Assembly (NCBI GenBank): GCA_001770205.1
Contig: MEQL01000027.1
Coordinates: 1-64,000 of the forward strand
Length of the DNA stretch: 64,000 nucleotides
Reading direction: 5' to 3'
Source: Bdellovibrionales bacterium RIFOXYD12_FULL_39_22
GTDB taxonomy: Bacteria; Bdellovibrionota; Bacteriovoracia; Bacteriovoracales; Bacteriovoracaceae
Numbering within the stretch: position 1 is the stretch's first letter; each line of letters begins with the position of its first letter. Position numbers and translations under genes: made by a program. This document shows positions 8,855 to 17,123 of this stretch, one piece after another. The notes beneath the pieces were generated by a model, which saw nothing but the letters and a program-made list of their open reading frames with translations, had not been told where the DNA came from and made no database searches.

Positions 8855-8913
8855 TTTTTTCCTCTCCGGGCCTCCGTTTTTGGGTGAAGAGGCCCTCAAT
8901 CAAGAGGAAAAAA
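8855..8913. repeat. 18-bp bipartite inverted repeat at the left end of the element
   Basis: An outer 11-bp perfect stem (T6 CCTCT at 8855-8865 with AGAGG A6 at 8903-8913) encloses a 7-bp stem GGGCCTC/GAGGCCC (8868-8874 with 8889-8895) and a 14-nt loop. It lies 20 bp ahead of the first element gene. It may be a leader structure, a protein site or an end structure of the element. Confidence 0.7.
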
Positions 8914-8932
8914 CAAAAATGGAGACTGCTTT

Positions 8933-9382
8933 ATGAAAATTGAAATCCAAGACAAACTTAATAAACTAGCATTAAAAAAATCAATTCCCTTTTGCTATGG
9001 CTGTTACCAAGACGCACCAACGGGCCGTTGTAATATTTGTGGCTCAGATGATTTGATGAATCGGCTGCCTGGAGTTGGATGCGAGTATGGCCAAGAGTGG
9101 ATCATTTCGCACATCTTAGAAACAGAGTTATCACCAGTTGACATTGAAGAAGCCTTCGAAGAATCCATTCGCCAAATATATCCTGAAGAGACCAAAGTTG
9201 GCTGGATGACGTTTGATACAGTCACGCTCATGAAGTCCCAAGATCCAGTTTCTTGGAATATCGCTAAATCAGAATGGGAATCTCAGGAAGAGGAAGATGG
9301 AACCATCATCAGTTTTGACAATGGAGCAACCTACTATTGGTATAGTGATCTTGAGAAATTTGTGGATGATCAAGAAGCTTGA
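8933..9382 (+). CDS. Zinc-ribbon protein of the element, unknown function
   Basis: 149 aa. A CxxC...CxxC zinc ribbon is visible at C21, C24, C33 and C36, followed by an acidic C-terminal half ending SDLEKFVDDQEA. The strongly acidic character and small size are reminiscent of DNA-mimic or antirestriction-type proteins common near the leading ends of conjugative elements, but no specific family is identified. GGAG lies 12 nt upstream of the ATG. It is separated from the transfer operon by a large palindrome, so it is probably transcribed alone. Confidence 0.6.
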   Translation: MKIEIQDKLNKLALKKSIPFCYGCYQDAPTGRCNICGSDDLMNRLPGVGCEYGQEWIISHILETELSPVDIEEAFEESIRQIYPEETKVGWMTFDTVTLMKSQDPVSWNIAKSEWESQEEEDGTIISFDNGATYYWYSDLEKFVDDQEA

Positions 9383-9447
9383 AGCTTCGTCACCATTTTG
9401 AAAATTTTACAGGGATGTCCTCTGCTATCATCGGTTTATTCACGCAA

Positions 9448-9530
9448 ATGACTCATCAAGTTAATAGTAGCCACTACTATTATGAAATAGTAGCGCTACT
9501 ATTTCGGCTACTATTAACTTGAAGTGTCAT
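9448..9530. repeat. 83-bp nested palindrome
   Basis: Two 25-nt arms (9448-9472 and 9506-9530) are inverted copies matching at 23 of 25 positions. Between them lies a 22-bp perfect palindrome centred on CGCG-like TAGCGCTA (9484-9505) and an unpaired 11-nt half unit (9473-9483). The heptamer AATAGTA or its complement recurs five times in alternating orientation. The right arm ends in CAT followed by T6, so on the plus strand it could also terminate the zinc-ribbon gene. The elaborate symmetry suggests a recombination, replication or regulator site rather than only a terminator. Confidence 0.85.
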
Positions 9531-9647
9531 TTTTTGCAACTCCTTCTTTTTATTAAATTTCCAAAAATCAGATGAGCTGGCACAGCTTGTGGAATTACTG
9601 ACCTCAAGAAAGCAAATGAAAATGCTTCAAAATCTAAAGGGGGAAGT

Positions 9648-10118
9648 ATGAGAGCGATAGATGAATTTGGATTGACAAGAGTGAGAAAGGATCAAACGCC
9701 ATGGCTTGATCATAACGGAGTTCCATTTAACGATGATCTGTTAAAAGTTTTATCCAAGTATTGGAGTCATGAAACTTGGAGCGATTATTTGCAATGGTTG
9801 GAAACTCCGATGAGAGAGTCGCAAATTGGCCATCATGCCTTTGACTCGATCGCTGAACAAATGGAGGAGTCCGCGTTTATTACAGCGGCCATCCGTGAAG
9901 CAGATCAAGAGCTAAAAGCAGAGATTGCGGAATTGCTTAATCAGATCACGATCAAGCAGAAAACGGTTTTGCAAATGAGCTATTGGCACGGCCTTAGTGA
10001 AAGGGAAATTGCCAGCAAATTTGGCATCACAAGAATGAGTGTTCGAGATATTAAAAAAAGAGCGATTCTAAAAATATCAACACTATACAAGAAAAAACAC
10101 TGCCCAATTGCCCATTAG
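9648..10118 (+). CDS. Sigma-70 region 4-like regulator of the element
   Basis: 156 aa, RBS GGGGG six bases upstream. The C-terminal 60 residues (ITIKQKTVLQMSYWHGLS, then EREIASKFGITRMSVRDI) form a helix-turn-helix with the spacing of sigma-70 region 4. No region 2 is visible in the N-terminal 90 residues, so it is not a normal sigma factor but a region-4-only regulator. It begins the gene series leading into the secretion operon and is the best candidate for controlling it. A second, smaller region-4 protein lies 200 bp downstream. Confidence 0.7.
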   Translation: MRAIDEFGLTRVRKDQTPWLDHNGVPFNDDLLKVLSKYWSHETWSDYLQWLETPMRESQIGHHAFDSIAEQMEESAFITAAIREADQELKAEIAELLNQITIKQKTVLQMSYWHGLSEREIASKFGITRMSVRDIKKRAILKISTLYKKKHCPIAH

Positions 10119-10156
10119 TGAGAGGACAAAAAATTTTAACACAAACGGAGGACGAT

Positions 10157-10324
10157 ATGGAAACGAATAAATTTAGAACAATTTTAGCTTGGATTAAATC
10201 ATTTTTGACACAACTAGAGGGAACGCAGGATTCAGAAATGGCGTGGAGACGATGGGAGTATCTTGAATACAAAAAGTACGATGGTGGATTAGCAAAGGGG
10301 TTTGAGGATGGACGATTTTTCTAA
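10157..10324 (+). CDS. Small protein upstream of the second region-4 protein
   Basis: 55 aa from the ATG at 10157, behind a strong GGAGG; an earlier start at 10118 has poor support. The sequence (METNKFRTILAWIKSFLTQL...WRRWEYLEYKKYDGG) is basic and helical with no known motif. It overlaps the following gene by 17 bp, so the two are coupled. Possibly a small regulator or partner of the sigma-like protein. Confidence 0.5.
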   Translation: METNKFRTILAWIKSFLTQLEGTQDSEMAWRRWEYLEYKKYDGGLAKGFEDGRFF

Positions 10325-10565
10325 GGTAAAAAAGAAGAAGATTGAAAATCAGATTGTGAGTTTAAACCAGTTTTTACCAACGCTCAGCGATGAAGCCCAG
10401 ACGGCATTACATATGCGCTACTGGGAATTGATGACTATCGAAGAGATTGCTAGGGCCATGGGAAAAACTTGGGATGTGACAGATCGATTGATTGAGAGTG
10501 CGCTAAAGAGGCTAAGAGATTTATTAGCTGATGGCGTGGATGATTCAAAGGCCATTGCGGCCTAA
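10308..10565 (+). CDS. Small sigma region 4-like HTH protein
   Basis: 85 aa from the ATG at 10308 (AAGGGG seven bases upstream). It consists almost wholly of a sigma-70 region 4 helix-turn-helix (LPTLSDEAQTALHMRYWELM, then TIEEIARAMGKTWDVTDRLI), preceded by a basic N-terminus. The same fold is seen in the gene at 9648, and the two may act together or in opposition on the transfer promoter. No other sigma domain is present. Confidence 0.7.
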   Translation: MDDFSKVKKKKIENQIVSLNQFLPTLSDEAQTALHMRYWELMTIEEIARAMGKTWDVTDRLIESALKRLRDLLADGVDDSKAIAA

Positions 10566-10570
10566 AGGGT

Positions 10571-11032
10571 ATGGAGAACAATTTTATGCAAGAATTAAAA
10601 ACAGTATTGGACACGATTATGAGTAATGACGAGCAAGCAAATTTCTATCGTTTTGTCGTCTATCTAGGAGAGGAAAAAGGTTTGGGGAAGATTGAGAAAA
10701 CTAAAACCATCGGAATGGCGTACCTAAAAGATGGCCATGCCACATATACAGTTAGGCTATGGACACTTCTCAATGAACGCTTCTATTTGATTCCTCATAA
10801 ATCCGATGTAGGCCGATATTACATCATGACTAGAGAGGCAAATAAGTTTTCAGAAAGTAGAAAAAAATATTTTTGGAACATAGTTGGAATGGCCAGAGTT
10901 GATGCAGCAAATGGTTATATGCGCTTGGATTTTGATTTGATTGAAAAAACTATTTACATGAGCATTTATCCAGAAATGAAAGAGAGTTCGTCAACGCTAG
11001 CACACCCAAACACTTTTATGGATGCAGCTTAA
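10571..11032 (+). CDS. Hypothetical element protein
   Basis: 153 aa; a start at 10586 (behind GGAG) is an alternative. The middle (KTIGMAYLKDGHATYTVRLW then LLNERFYLIPHKSD) has the alternating strand pattern of small single-stranded-DNA- or DUF736-like element proteins, but I cannot assign the family with confidence. It ends 22 bp before the pilin gene and is probably in the same transcript. Confidence 0.55.
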   Translation: MENNFMQELKTVLDTIMSNDEQANFYRFVVYLGEEKGLGKIEKTKTIGMAYLKDGHATYTVRLWTLLNERFYLIPHKSDVGRYYIMTREANKFSESRKKYFWNIVGMARVDAANGYMRLDFDLIEKTIYMSIYPEMKESSSTLAHPNTFMDAA

Positions 11033-11054
11033 ACTAAAACATAAGGAAATTATT

Positions 11055-11357
11055 ATGACATTACAAAATTCTAGAAAAACACAGATGACAATTTTATTAC
11101 TAATCGTCGGTATCGTTGCACTAATGGCACCTGATCTTGCTTTTGCTGGATTGGAGTCAAGTTTGGTTGGACTAAAAACTAAACTGACGGGAGTAATTCT
11201 CCCCGTGCTGGCGGTAATCGGAATGGCAATTGCGGCGATTTCTTTTTTTACTGGAAATCCAAACGCCAAGTCGCACATGGTGTATGCCATCTTGGGTTGC
11301 ATTTTTGGTTTCGGAGCACAGGCGATTGTTGATTTTATATCACAAACGGTTCGCTAA
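11055..11357 (+). CDS. VirB2/TrbC-like pilin subunit
   Basis: 100 aa from the ATG at 11055 (AAGGAAATT upstream). It has a long signal-type segment (TILLLIVGIVALMAPDLAFA) ending in an AFA cleavage site, followed by two hydrophobic helices (VILPVLAVIGMAIAAISFF and MVYAILGCIFGFGAQAIVDF), the layout of VirB2/TrbC major pilins. It heads the type IV secretion operon, with the VirB3-like gene 15 bp downstream. Confidence 0.85.
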   Translation: MTLQNSRKTQMTILLLIVGIVALMAPDLAFAGLESSLVGLKTKLTGVILPVLAVIGMAIAAISFFTGNPNAKSHMVYAILGCIFGFGAQAIVDFISQTVR

Positions 11358-11372
11358 ACATTTGGAGGATGT

Positions 11373-11699
11373 ATGGAAGAAGAATTACTCACAAGTTCGG
11401 TGCCACGAGCGTTAGAGATGAAGACGAAAATATTGGGTTTTGAACTTCCAGACCTCCTTTTGATATTTATGAACATGGCGATAACTAATCTTGTTTTTGG
11501 TGGAACGAGTTTACGTTATCCGCTGGTATGGGGAACGACGCTAGCAATAGCGTTGTTCCTCTACTTTATCAAAAGGGGAAAACCAGACAACTATCTTCAA
11601 CATCTGGGGGAGTTTTATACTAAACCGGCGATGCGATCGGCCGGAGAAGCAGATCTTTTATATCGAAAATTTAAACGCAAGGAAATAGACAATGAATAA
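11373..11699 (+). CDS. VirB3/TraL-like inner-membrane protein
   Basis: 108 aa with a cytoplasmic N-terminus and two close membrane segments (LPDLLLIFMNMAITNLVF and YPLVWGTTLAIALFLYFI), then a polar tail. This topology, size and position between VirB2 and VirB4 identify a VirB3/TraL/TrbD-type protein, which anchors the VirB4 ATPase. Its last 8 nt overlap the VirB4 start. Confidence 0.8.
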   Translation: MEEELLTSSVPRALEMKTKILGFELPDLLLIFMNMAITNLVFGGTSLRYPLVWGTTLAIALFLYFIKRGKPDNYLQHLGEFYTKPAMRSAGEADLLYRKFKRKEIDNE

Positions 11700-14199
11700 T
11701 TTTATAAACACATCACTGGCAAGTGAGCTGCCCTATTGGGAATTTTTTGATGGGCCTCGTCCACATGCGATTTTATTTGATGGATCAATTATTGCCGGAG
11801 TGCAGGCATCATTGGTTGATATTGAGTGCTGGGATAGTGCGGCCATCAATCATCTAACCGAAGGCGTACGTTCGTCACTAAATTCCATTAGTGAAGGACT
11901 GTCAGTACAATTTTACCTACGAGTTGGATCGGACGCGTCTTCGTTTGTTGAAAAGCATAAAAATGGATTTAATCCATCAGCTCATCCCCTGATAAAAAAG
12001 ATTGCACAAAAAAGAGAGTCTGGGTTGCAGACAAGCTTGGAGTCAGGCGAATTTTATAAACCAGAACTTTTTATTTTTTTGAAAACGCCAATGCTGCAAG
12101 GACAGAAGTTTGGATTATTTAAACGGCCAGAAAAATTTGCTGAAGCTTCCAGGGAAAACTATGAAGAAACGGTGGAAATGCTTTTTCAAAATCTTGATAC
12201 GCTGATTTCATCGTTAGGAGGCCTTGGCATTAAGAGTAGGCCACTTTCTAAAAGTGAGTTGGTTGAGATTATATATCGTTTTTTAAATCCAAAACGATCA
12301 CTGAGTGAATCGTGTCCAAAAGTCCAAACAAGTAATGAGGTTGAGCTTGAATCATCGCTAATCCAAGAAGTACCTTGGATGGCCCAGCAATCTCCACGAG
12401 AGCAGTTAGTATTTGGGGATTTGATTTTAGAGTTTTCACATTTTGTGCTGGATTCGTATTTGCACAAGGTGATTACGCTTAAAACTCTACCAGAAATAAC
12501 TTTTGCCGGGCAGCTTGCAAATTTTTTAAGGCTTCCGTTTCACTATGATCTGCTTTTGTCTGTAGATATTCCGGAGCAGGCATCTGAGATGGCCAAGCTT
12601 CAGCAAAAAAGAAAGATGGCCCATTCTTTAGCAGCAACATCAGGTGGGAGGGCATCTGACCTTGAAAGTGAAACAAAGTTATCTTCTACTGAGGAGCTTA
12701 TTCGGGAGTTGCTTAGTAGTGGCCAGAGAATCTATGCGGCACAGATGAGTATTGTTTTAAGAGCACCTGTGGGCACTGATGGAATGCGACTTTTGTCTCG
12801 GCAAGCTAAAGAGGTGTTATCGCGCCTTAGAGCATTGCAAGGAGCAGAAGGCCTAGAAGAGAGTGTCGGTGCGTGGAAAGTGATTAGGGATTGCCTGCCG
12901 CTGGCACCACTTAATCTTGAGCGCGCTCGTCGGATGAAGACTAATAATCTTGCCGATTTTCTTCCTCTCTATGGGCCGCGCATGGGAGATGACGATCCAG
13001 TGGTGATTTTTAAAAATCGTCTTGGTGGTCTGGTGGGATACAACCCATTTGATCCTAGACTTCCCAATTATAATACGCTGGTAACGGGATCTTCTGGGGC
13101 CGGAAAATCGTTTTTGAATAATTGCATTTTATTACAAGAGATGGCCAGATCGCTTCGAGTATTTGTTATTGACATTGGAGGATCGTATAAAAAAATTACT
13201 CAGGCACTGGATGGGCAATATCTAGAGATAAATCTTTCGGATCAGTATCGACTCAATCCGTTTGATATTGCAGATATTGAAGAAGGGCCAACAAATCAGA
13301 AGCTAAAGTCACTACTGGCGGCAATTGAAAGTATGGTTACTGATGAGGATAAACCCAAACTGGCAAAACTTGATCGCGTATTACTCGAAAAAGAGATCAT
13401 TGAACTTTATAAAAAGAAGGCCAAGGAAAATAAAGTTCCGACACTTTCTGATTTGGTAGCGGCTCTGGAAAAATCCAAAGAGCAAACCATGCAGATTTTG
13501 GCCAAGCTTTTATACACCTGGACTGGAGATCGGCCCTATGGCCGTTTGCTGGATGGTTATGGTGGGCTTCGTGCAGATAGTACTATTTGTACTTTTGATT
13601 TGAAGGGACTTTCTAGTTATCCAGATTTGCAAAGTGTGATGATTATTATTTTAACCGATTTTATCTTGGGGCAAGTAGAAAATGATCGCTCGTGTAAAAA
13701 ACGGATAATCATGGATGAGGCGTGGGCACTTTTACAAAACCCGGCCTCCGCTGGATTTATGGAGTATTGCGCTCGGACTTTGCGCAAAACTGGTTCTGGT
13801 ATTACTTTTATAACTCAAGGAGTTGAAGAGATTGCAGCAAGCTCCATTGGGCCTGCAATTTTAAATAACACTGCGACTAAATTTATTCTTTTGCAAAGAG
13901 GTGATCCAAAGATTTTAAAAGATACTCTTCGACTAAATTCGCAGGAGATTTCTTTGATTGGCTCACTTGAACAGCGCAAAGGTAAATTTAGCGAGGGCTT
14001 TTTGATGGAAGGAGATGAAAAACAAGTAGTGCAAATAAGGCCAGGCCCTTTTGAGTATTGGTTATCAACTTCTGATGCTGAAGATAATAAATTTTTGGCG
14101 CAAAGACAAAACGATGGACTGAGCTTAATTGAGGCAATTGAAGAGGCAGTTGTAAAACATCCAAACGGCGTTGGAGCAAAAAAAGCGGAGGCAGCATGA
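11692..14199 (+). CDS. VirB4/TraC-type secretion ATPase
   Basis: 835 aa. The N-terminal half is the CagE/TrbE/VirB4 accessory domain. The C-terminal ATPase carries Walker A VTGSSGAGKS (about 463-472), IDIGGSYKKI, and Walker B RIIMDEAWAL (about 668-677), with ITQGVEEI near the end. Size and motifs match full-length VirB4/TraC. It energises pilus assembly and substrate transfer at the inner membrane. It overlaps VirB3 upstream and the VirB5-like gene downstream by 4 nt. No VirB11 partner ATPase is encoded in the window. Confidence 0.92.
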   Translation: MNNFINTSLASELPYWEFFDGPRPHAILFDGSIIAGVQASLVDIECWDSAAINHLTEGVRSSLNSISEGLSVQFYLRVGSDASSFVEKHKNGFNPSAHPLIKKIAQKRESGLQTSLESGEFYKPELFIFLKTPMLQGQKFGLFKRPEKFAEASRENYEETVEMLFQNLDTLISSLGGLGIKSRPLSKSELVEIIYRFLNPKRSLSESCPKVQTSNEVELESSLIQEVPWMAQQSPREQLVFGDLILEFSHFVLDSYLHKVITLKTLPEITFAGQLANFLRLPFHYDLLLSVDIPEQASEMAKLQQKRKMAHSLAATSGGRASDLESETKLSSTEELIRELLSSGQRIYAAQMSIVLRAPVGTDGMRLLSRQAKEVLSRLRALQGAEGLEESVGAWKVIRDCLPLAPLNLERARRMKTNNLADFLPLYGPRMGDDDPVVIFKNRLGGLVGYNPFDPRLPNYNTLVTGSSGAGKSFLNNCILLQEMARSLRVFVIDIGGSYKKITQALDGQYLEINLSDQYRLNPFDIADIEEGPTNQKLKSLLAAIESMVTDEDKPKLAKLDRVLLEKEIIELYKKKAKENKVPTLSDLVAALEKSKEQTMQILAKLLYTWTGDRPYGRLLDGYGGLRADSTICTFDLKGLSSYPDLQSVMIIILTDFILGQVENDRSCKKRIIMDEAWALLQNPASAGFMEYCARTLRKTGSGITFITQGVEEIAASSIGPAILNNTATKFILLQRGDPKILKDTLRLNSQEISLIGSLEQRKGKFSEGFLMEGDEKQVVQIRPGPFEYWLSTSDAEDNKFLAQRQNDGLSLIEAIEEAVVKHPNGVGAKKAEAA

Positions 14200-14885
14200 G
14201 AAAATTAAAAAGATTGTTGTTGAGCGGACTACTTACAATAATAATATCTAGTTCCGCGTCAGCGGACATGTTTGGCGGAGACATCGTTGTGCTTACCCAG
14301 CTTCTGTCAAATGCCCTGCAACAGCTTGTACAGCTTCGCGAAATTGTCGGTAACGGGCAAGATACTTTGGGAATGATGAGAGATATTAATCAGGGAATTA
14401 GAGATGGCCTTGATCTGATTCGCATTATTAACCCGAAGTTTAATCCAGGCCTTTACAGTAATTTGGATACTGCTGATCGAGTATTAGGTGTCATTAATGA
14501 GCTTTATGGAAAAGTTCCTCAGACGGCCGAGTTTAGGCTGCAACAAGCACAAGATCAATCGGTGGCAGAGAGTATTTCGATGAATGGGAATTTGTTTGAG
14601 TATGCCGATCAAGTTGATTTGGAATCTAAGCGAATTATGGATCATGCCAAGGTGGTGAGTCCCCAAGGAGCGGAGAAGCTAAATGCACAATCGCTCGCTG
14701 TGCTAATAGGAGTTACTACCCAGTTGCTTAGAACTAATTCGATGATGTTAAAGATGATGGGAGAAAATATGGCACTGTCCAATCGGAAGGAAAAATTGCA
14801 GTCAGCGCAATTTAAAAACCAATACGATGGGATGTCCAGTGCTCTTGGAAAATTGCCTCGCAAAAACAGTCTGCCGTCACTTTAG
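14196..14885 (+). CDS. VirB5/TrbJ-like exported protein
   Basis: 229 aa with a signal peptide (KRLLLSGLLTIIISSSASA) and a mature helical body rich in glutamine (LSNALQQLVQLREIVGNGQD), as in TrbJ/VirB5 minor pilus components. The order after VirB4 and before VirB6 agrees. It probably sits at the pilus tip or base in the periplasm. Confidence 0.75.
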   Translation: MRKLKRLLLSGLLTIIISSSASADMFGGDIVVLTQLLSNALQQLVQLREIVGNGQDTLGMMRDINQGIRDGLDLIRIINPKFNPGLYSNLDTADRVLGVINELYGKVPQTAEFRLQQAQDQSVAESISMNGNLFEYADQVDLESKRIMDHAKVVSPQGAEKLNAQSLAVLIGVTTQLLRTNSMMLKMMGENMALSNRKEKLQSAQFKNQYDGMSSALGKLPRKNSLPSL

Positions 14886-14909
14886 AGGTGGCAAGATAGG
14901 AGGTGAATA

Positions 14910-15776
14910 ATGCCATCATTTGAATTATTAGGAAGTTTGATGCGCGATTTGCACCGAGAGTTTGTGCGAATCTATTACTTGATGCTGCCAGTTTTCTTTT
15001 TGCTCTCCGTTGCGGTTACATGGTTTAGGCATCCACAAGGTAGTCCGGAATTTGTGAGTATAATAAAAAAGGCGGTAGTATCTACTTTTTTATTAGTGGC
15101 CTTTCCTGAAATTAGTCAGGCGATCGTTTCTATCTGTGATGGGATAGCAGATAAAATTGATTCGATGAATAGCATTGATACCATAATTAAAATGGCCGGA
15201 CAAAAAACGCAGGGCTATTCGTTTTCACCGACCAGTATTTTGTTGCAGTTTAACGATCTGATAATCGCTACACTTGCCTTTTTAAGTTACCTCGTCCTCT
15301 ATGTGGCACGTTATCTGACGGTGGCGATGTATCACTTTTTTTGGCTTTTTTTTATGGCCACCGCTCCGCTCCTTTTACTTTTTAATCTGTTTCATGGAAC
15401 GGAGCAGATCACTGGCAATCTATTTAAAGGGATGATTGAAGTTGCTAGTTGGAAAATTGTCTGGGGTGTGCTCGGCGCGATGCTAACTTCACTATCTTTT
15501 GGTGATGCGTATCGTGCCGAAGGATCATATGTCACTTTGATGGTGATGAATTTTATGATCGCAATTTCCATGCTGATGACCCCGATGATTGTAAGAAGCA
15601 TCGTCGGATCAGGGTTTCATGCAATGTCCTCGACAATAGGAGCAAGTACAGTGGCGGCAATGGCCGCAGCACCTGCAAAAGCGTTGATAATGTCAACGAA
15701 AACGAGATCGGCGATTAATTTAGGGCAAAATTTTATGAGGCAAAAATTGATGACACCAAAGAGTAAAAAAGAATGA
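14910..15776 (+). CDS. VirB6/TrbL-like polytopic membrane protein
   Basis: 288 aa behind a strong AGGAGGTG. Five to six membrane helices are visible, including LMLPVFFLLSVAVTWF, DLIIATLAFLSYLVLYVA, FFWLFFMATAPLLLLFNLF and LMVMNFMIAISMLMTPMIV, with an Ala-rich segment and a basic C-terminal tail. This matches VirB6/TrbL, the inner-membrane channel part of the secretion system. It overlaps the next gene by 4 nt if that gene starts at 15773, but the better start there is at 15815. Confidence 0.8.
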   Translation: MPSFELLGSLMRDLHREFVRIYYLMLPVFFLLSVAVTWFRHPQGSPEFVSIIKKAVVSTFLLVAFPEISQAIVSICDGIADKIDSMNSIDTIIKMAGQKTQGYSFSPTSILLQFNDLIIATLAFLSYLVLYVARYLTVAMYHFFWLFFMATAPLLLLFNLFHGTEQITGNLFKGMIEVASWKIVWGVLGAMLTSLSFGDAYRAEGSYVTLMVMNFMIAISMLMTPMIVRSIVGSGFHAMSSTIGASTVAAMAAAPAKALIMSTKTRSAINLGQNFMRQKLMTPKSKKE

Positions 15777-15814
15777 AAACGATTAATAAACAAAAATTTT
15801 ACAAAGGAATTAGT

Positions 15815-16399
15815 ATGGATCAAAAAATTATTTTGAAAGCGGCCAATTGGCCTAAAGTTGTCGGAGATATGACTCACTCTAACCAATTACTAAAAACTTT
15901 TTCGCTTTGCTCACTGGCAATTGCAATCATGAGCTTATTATTTGCGTTTATTCTAAACAATCGGCCCGCTTTGGTGTTGGCATTTAGCACAGATGGAAAA
16001 GTATTCGAAGAGACAAAACTTCCTTCTGCTGAATTACAGATACGTGAAGCACTAAATGCGTACATCCGCTATCGCTATAACTGGACTCCGCAGAATATCA
16101 AAGACAACTTATCGGTAGCAATGAATTTCATCCTACCAAGAAGTAGCAAGGCGTTTGATGGAGCGATGAGTGAGGTAATGAAGTTTGCCCTAGAAAAAGA
16201 GGTGGTACAAAGGGCATATCCCAATCAGATGTCTATTGATCTTAAAAATAGCACAGCGATTGTTACGGGTGATCGGGTTAGTTCAATTCAGGGCCTTCGT
16301 GCTGCGGGAGAGCTAAAAGTATTACTGCAATTTGAAAATGGGCCAAGATCAACGCAAAACCCATGGGGAATTTATGTGGTGAAAGAAAAGGAGGAATAG
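15815..16399 (+). CDS. VirB8/TraE-like inner-membrane protein
   Basis: 194 aa from the ATG at 15815, chosen because AAGGAATT precedes it (an in-frame ATG at 15773 overlaps VirB6). A short cytoplasmic lead is followed by one membrane helix (TFSLCSLAIAIMSLLFAFIL) and a periplasmic domain of about 145 aa. Length and topology match F-type TraE and VirB8-fold proteins, which nucleate the inner-membrane complex. Confidence 0.75.
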   Translation: MDQKIILKAANWPKVVGDMTHSNQLLKTFSLCSLAIAIMSLLFAFILNNRPALVLAFSTDGKVFEETKLPSAELQIREALNAYIRYRYNWTPQNIKDNLSVAMNFILPRSSKAFDGAMSEVMKFALEKEVVQRAYPNQMSIDLKNSTAIVTGDRVSSIQGLRAAGELKVLLQFENGPRSTQNPWGIYVVKEKEE

Positions 16400-16403
16400 G
16401 TTT

Positions 16404-17123
16404 ATGAAATGTATTTTGATTTGTTCGCTCATACTATTTGGATCAATTGCGAATTCATTTGAGAATCGTGTTCGTTATGTTGAAGTGCAACCTGACCAAG
16501 TTGTTACCGTAAAAACAGCAATTGGAATTGCTACCATTGTTCAGGTGCCAGACTCCCCCAACAGCGTTGTTGTCGGCGATCAGAGCGCTTTTAAGGTGGA
16601 GTATCTTGATAAGGCGATTACCATTAAGCCCCTTGTGAGTGGGGCCAAGAGTAATCTCTATATTTATACTGAATGGAAACGGTACAATGTGCAACTGATT
16701 ACTGGTGCCGAAGTCAGGGCGGATTATGTGGTTTATCTGAAACATCCGAAAAAAAAAGAAGATGGATCAGTTATCGCTTGGAGAAGTATTAGTAAAAAAC
16801 TAACCAACGATGACATTTCGTTGGAGGTAACAAGAGTTGGAAATACTTCTGGAAAATTTTTGTTTCTTGAGTTTCAGATTATCTCTAAACAAAATAGGCC
16901 AATCAAACCAGAGTGGATTTGGTTGACACAAGAAGGAGTTACAAAGCCGATTAACAAATTGATTTTTTCGTCACTGACAATGAAAAAAGGTGAATTTGTT
17001 AAAGGTGTGATTCAGCTTGCCAAAGAGGATATTGATGTAAATGCATACTTGCGCTTTGAGTTGAGAAGAAAAACGATTTCTTATTTAACCATTGCCAAGG
17101 CGTCTGCATGGAAAACAAAATAA
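16404..17123 (+). CDS. VirB9/TraK-like periplasmic core protein
   Basis: 239 aa with a signal peptide (MKCILICSLILFGSIANS) and an all-beta mature part. The N-terminal block (VEVQPDQVVTVKTAIGIATI, then VQVPDSPN) has the pattern of VirB9/TrbG/TraK, and NLYIYTEWKRYNVQL fits the conserved middle region. It lies between VirB8 and VirB10 as in most secretion operons and would form the outer-membrane core with the VirB10-like protein. Confidence 0.8.
   Translation: MKCILICSLILFGSIANSFENRVRYVEVQPDQVVTVKTAIGIATIVQVPDSPNSVVVGDQSAFKVEYLDKAITIKPLVSGAKSNLYIYTEWKRYNVQLITGAEVRADYVVYLKHPKKKEDGSVIAWRSISKKLTNDDISLEVTRVGNTSGKFLFLEFQIISKQNRPIKPEWIWLTQEGVTKPINKLIFSSLTMKKGEFVKGVIQLAKEDIDVNAYLRFELRRKTISYLTIAKASAWKTK

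Noticed and set aside
8742-8936. A 64-codon open frame in the pyrimidine-rich left end
   Set aside because: Low-complexity sequence, covers both hairpins, no ribosome-binding site and overlaps the real gene start at 8933.
9558-9649. A short coding-looking run (SDELAQLVELLTSRKQMKML) before the first sigma-like gene
   Set aside because: No start codon with a ribosome-binding site, stopped upstream by TGA at the palindrome; at most a remnant of a small regulator.
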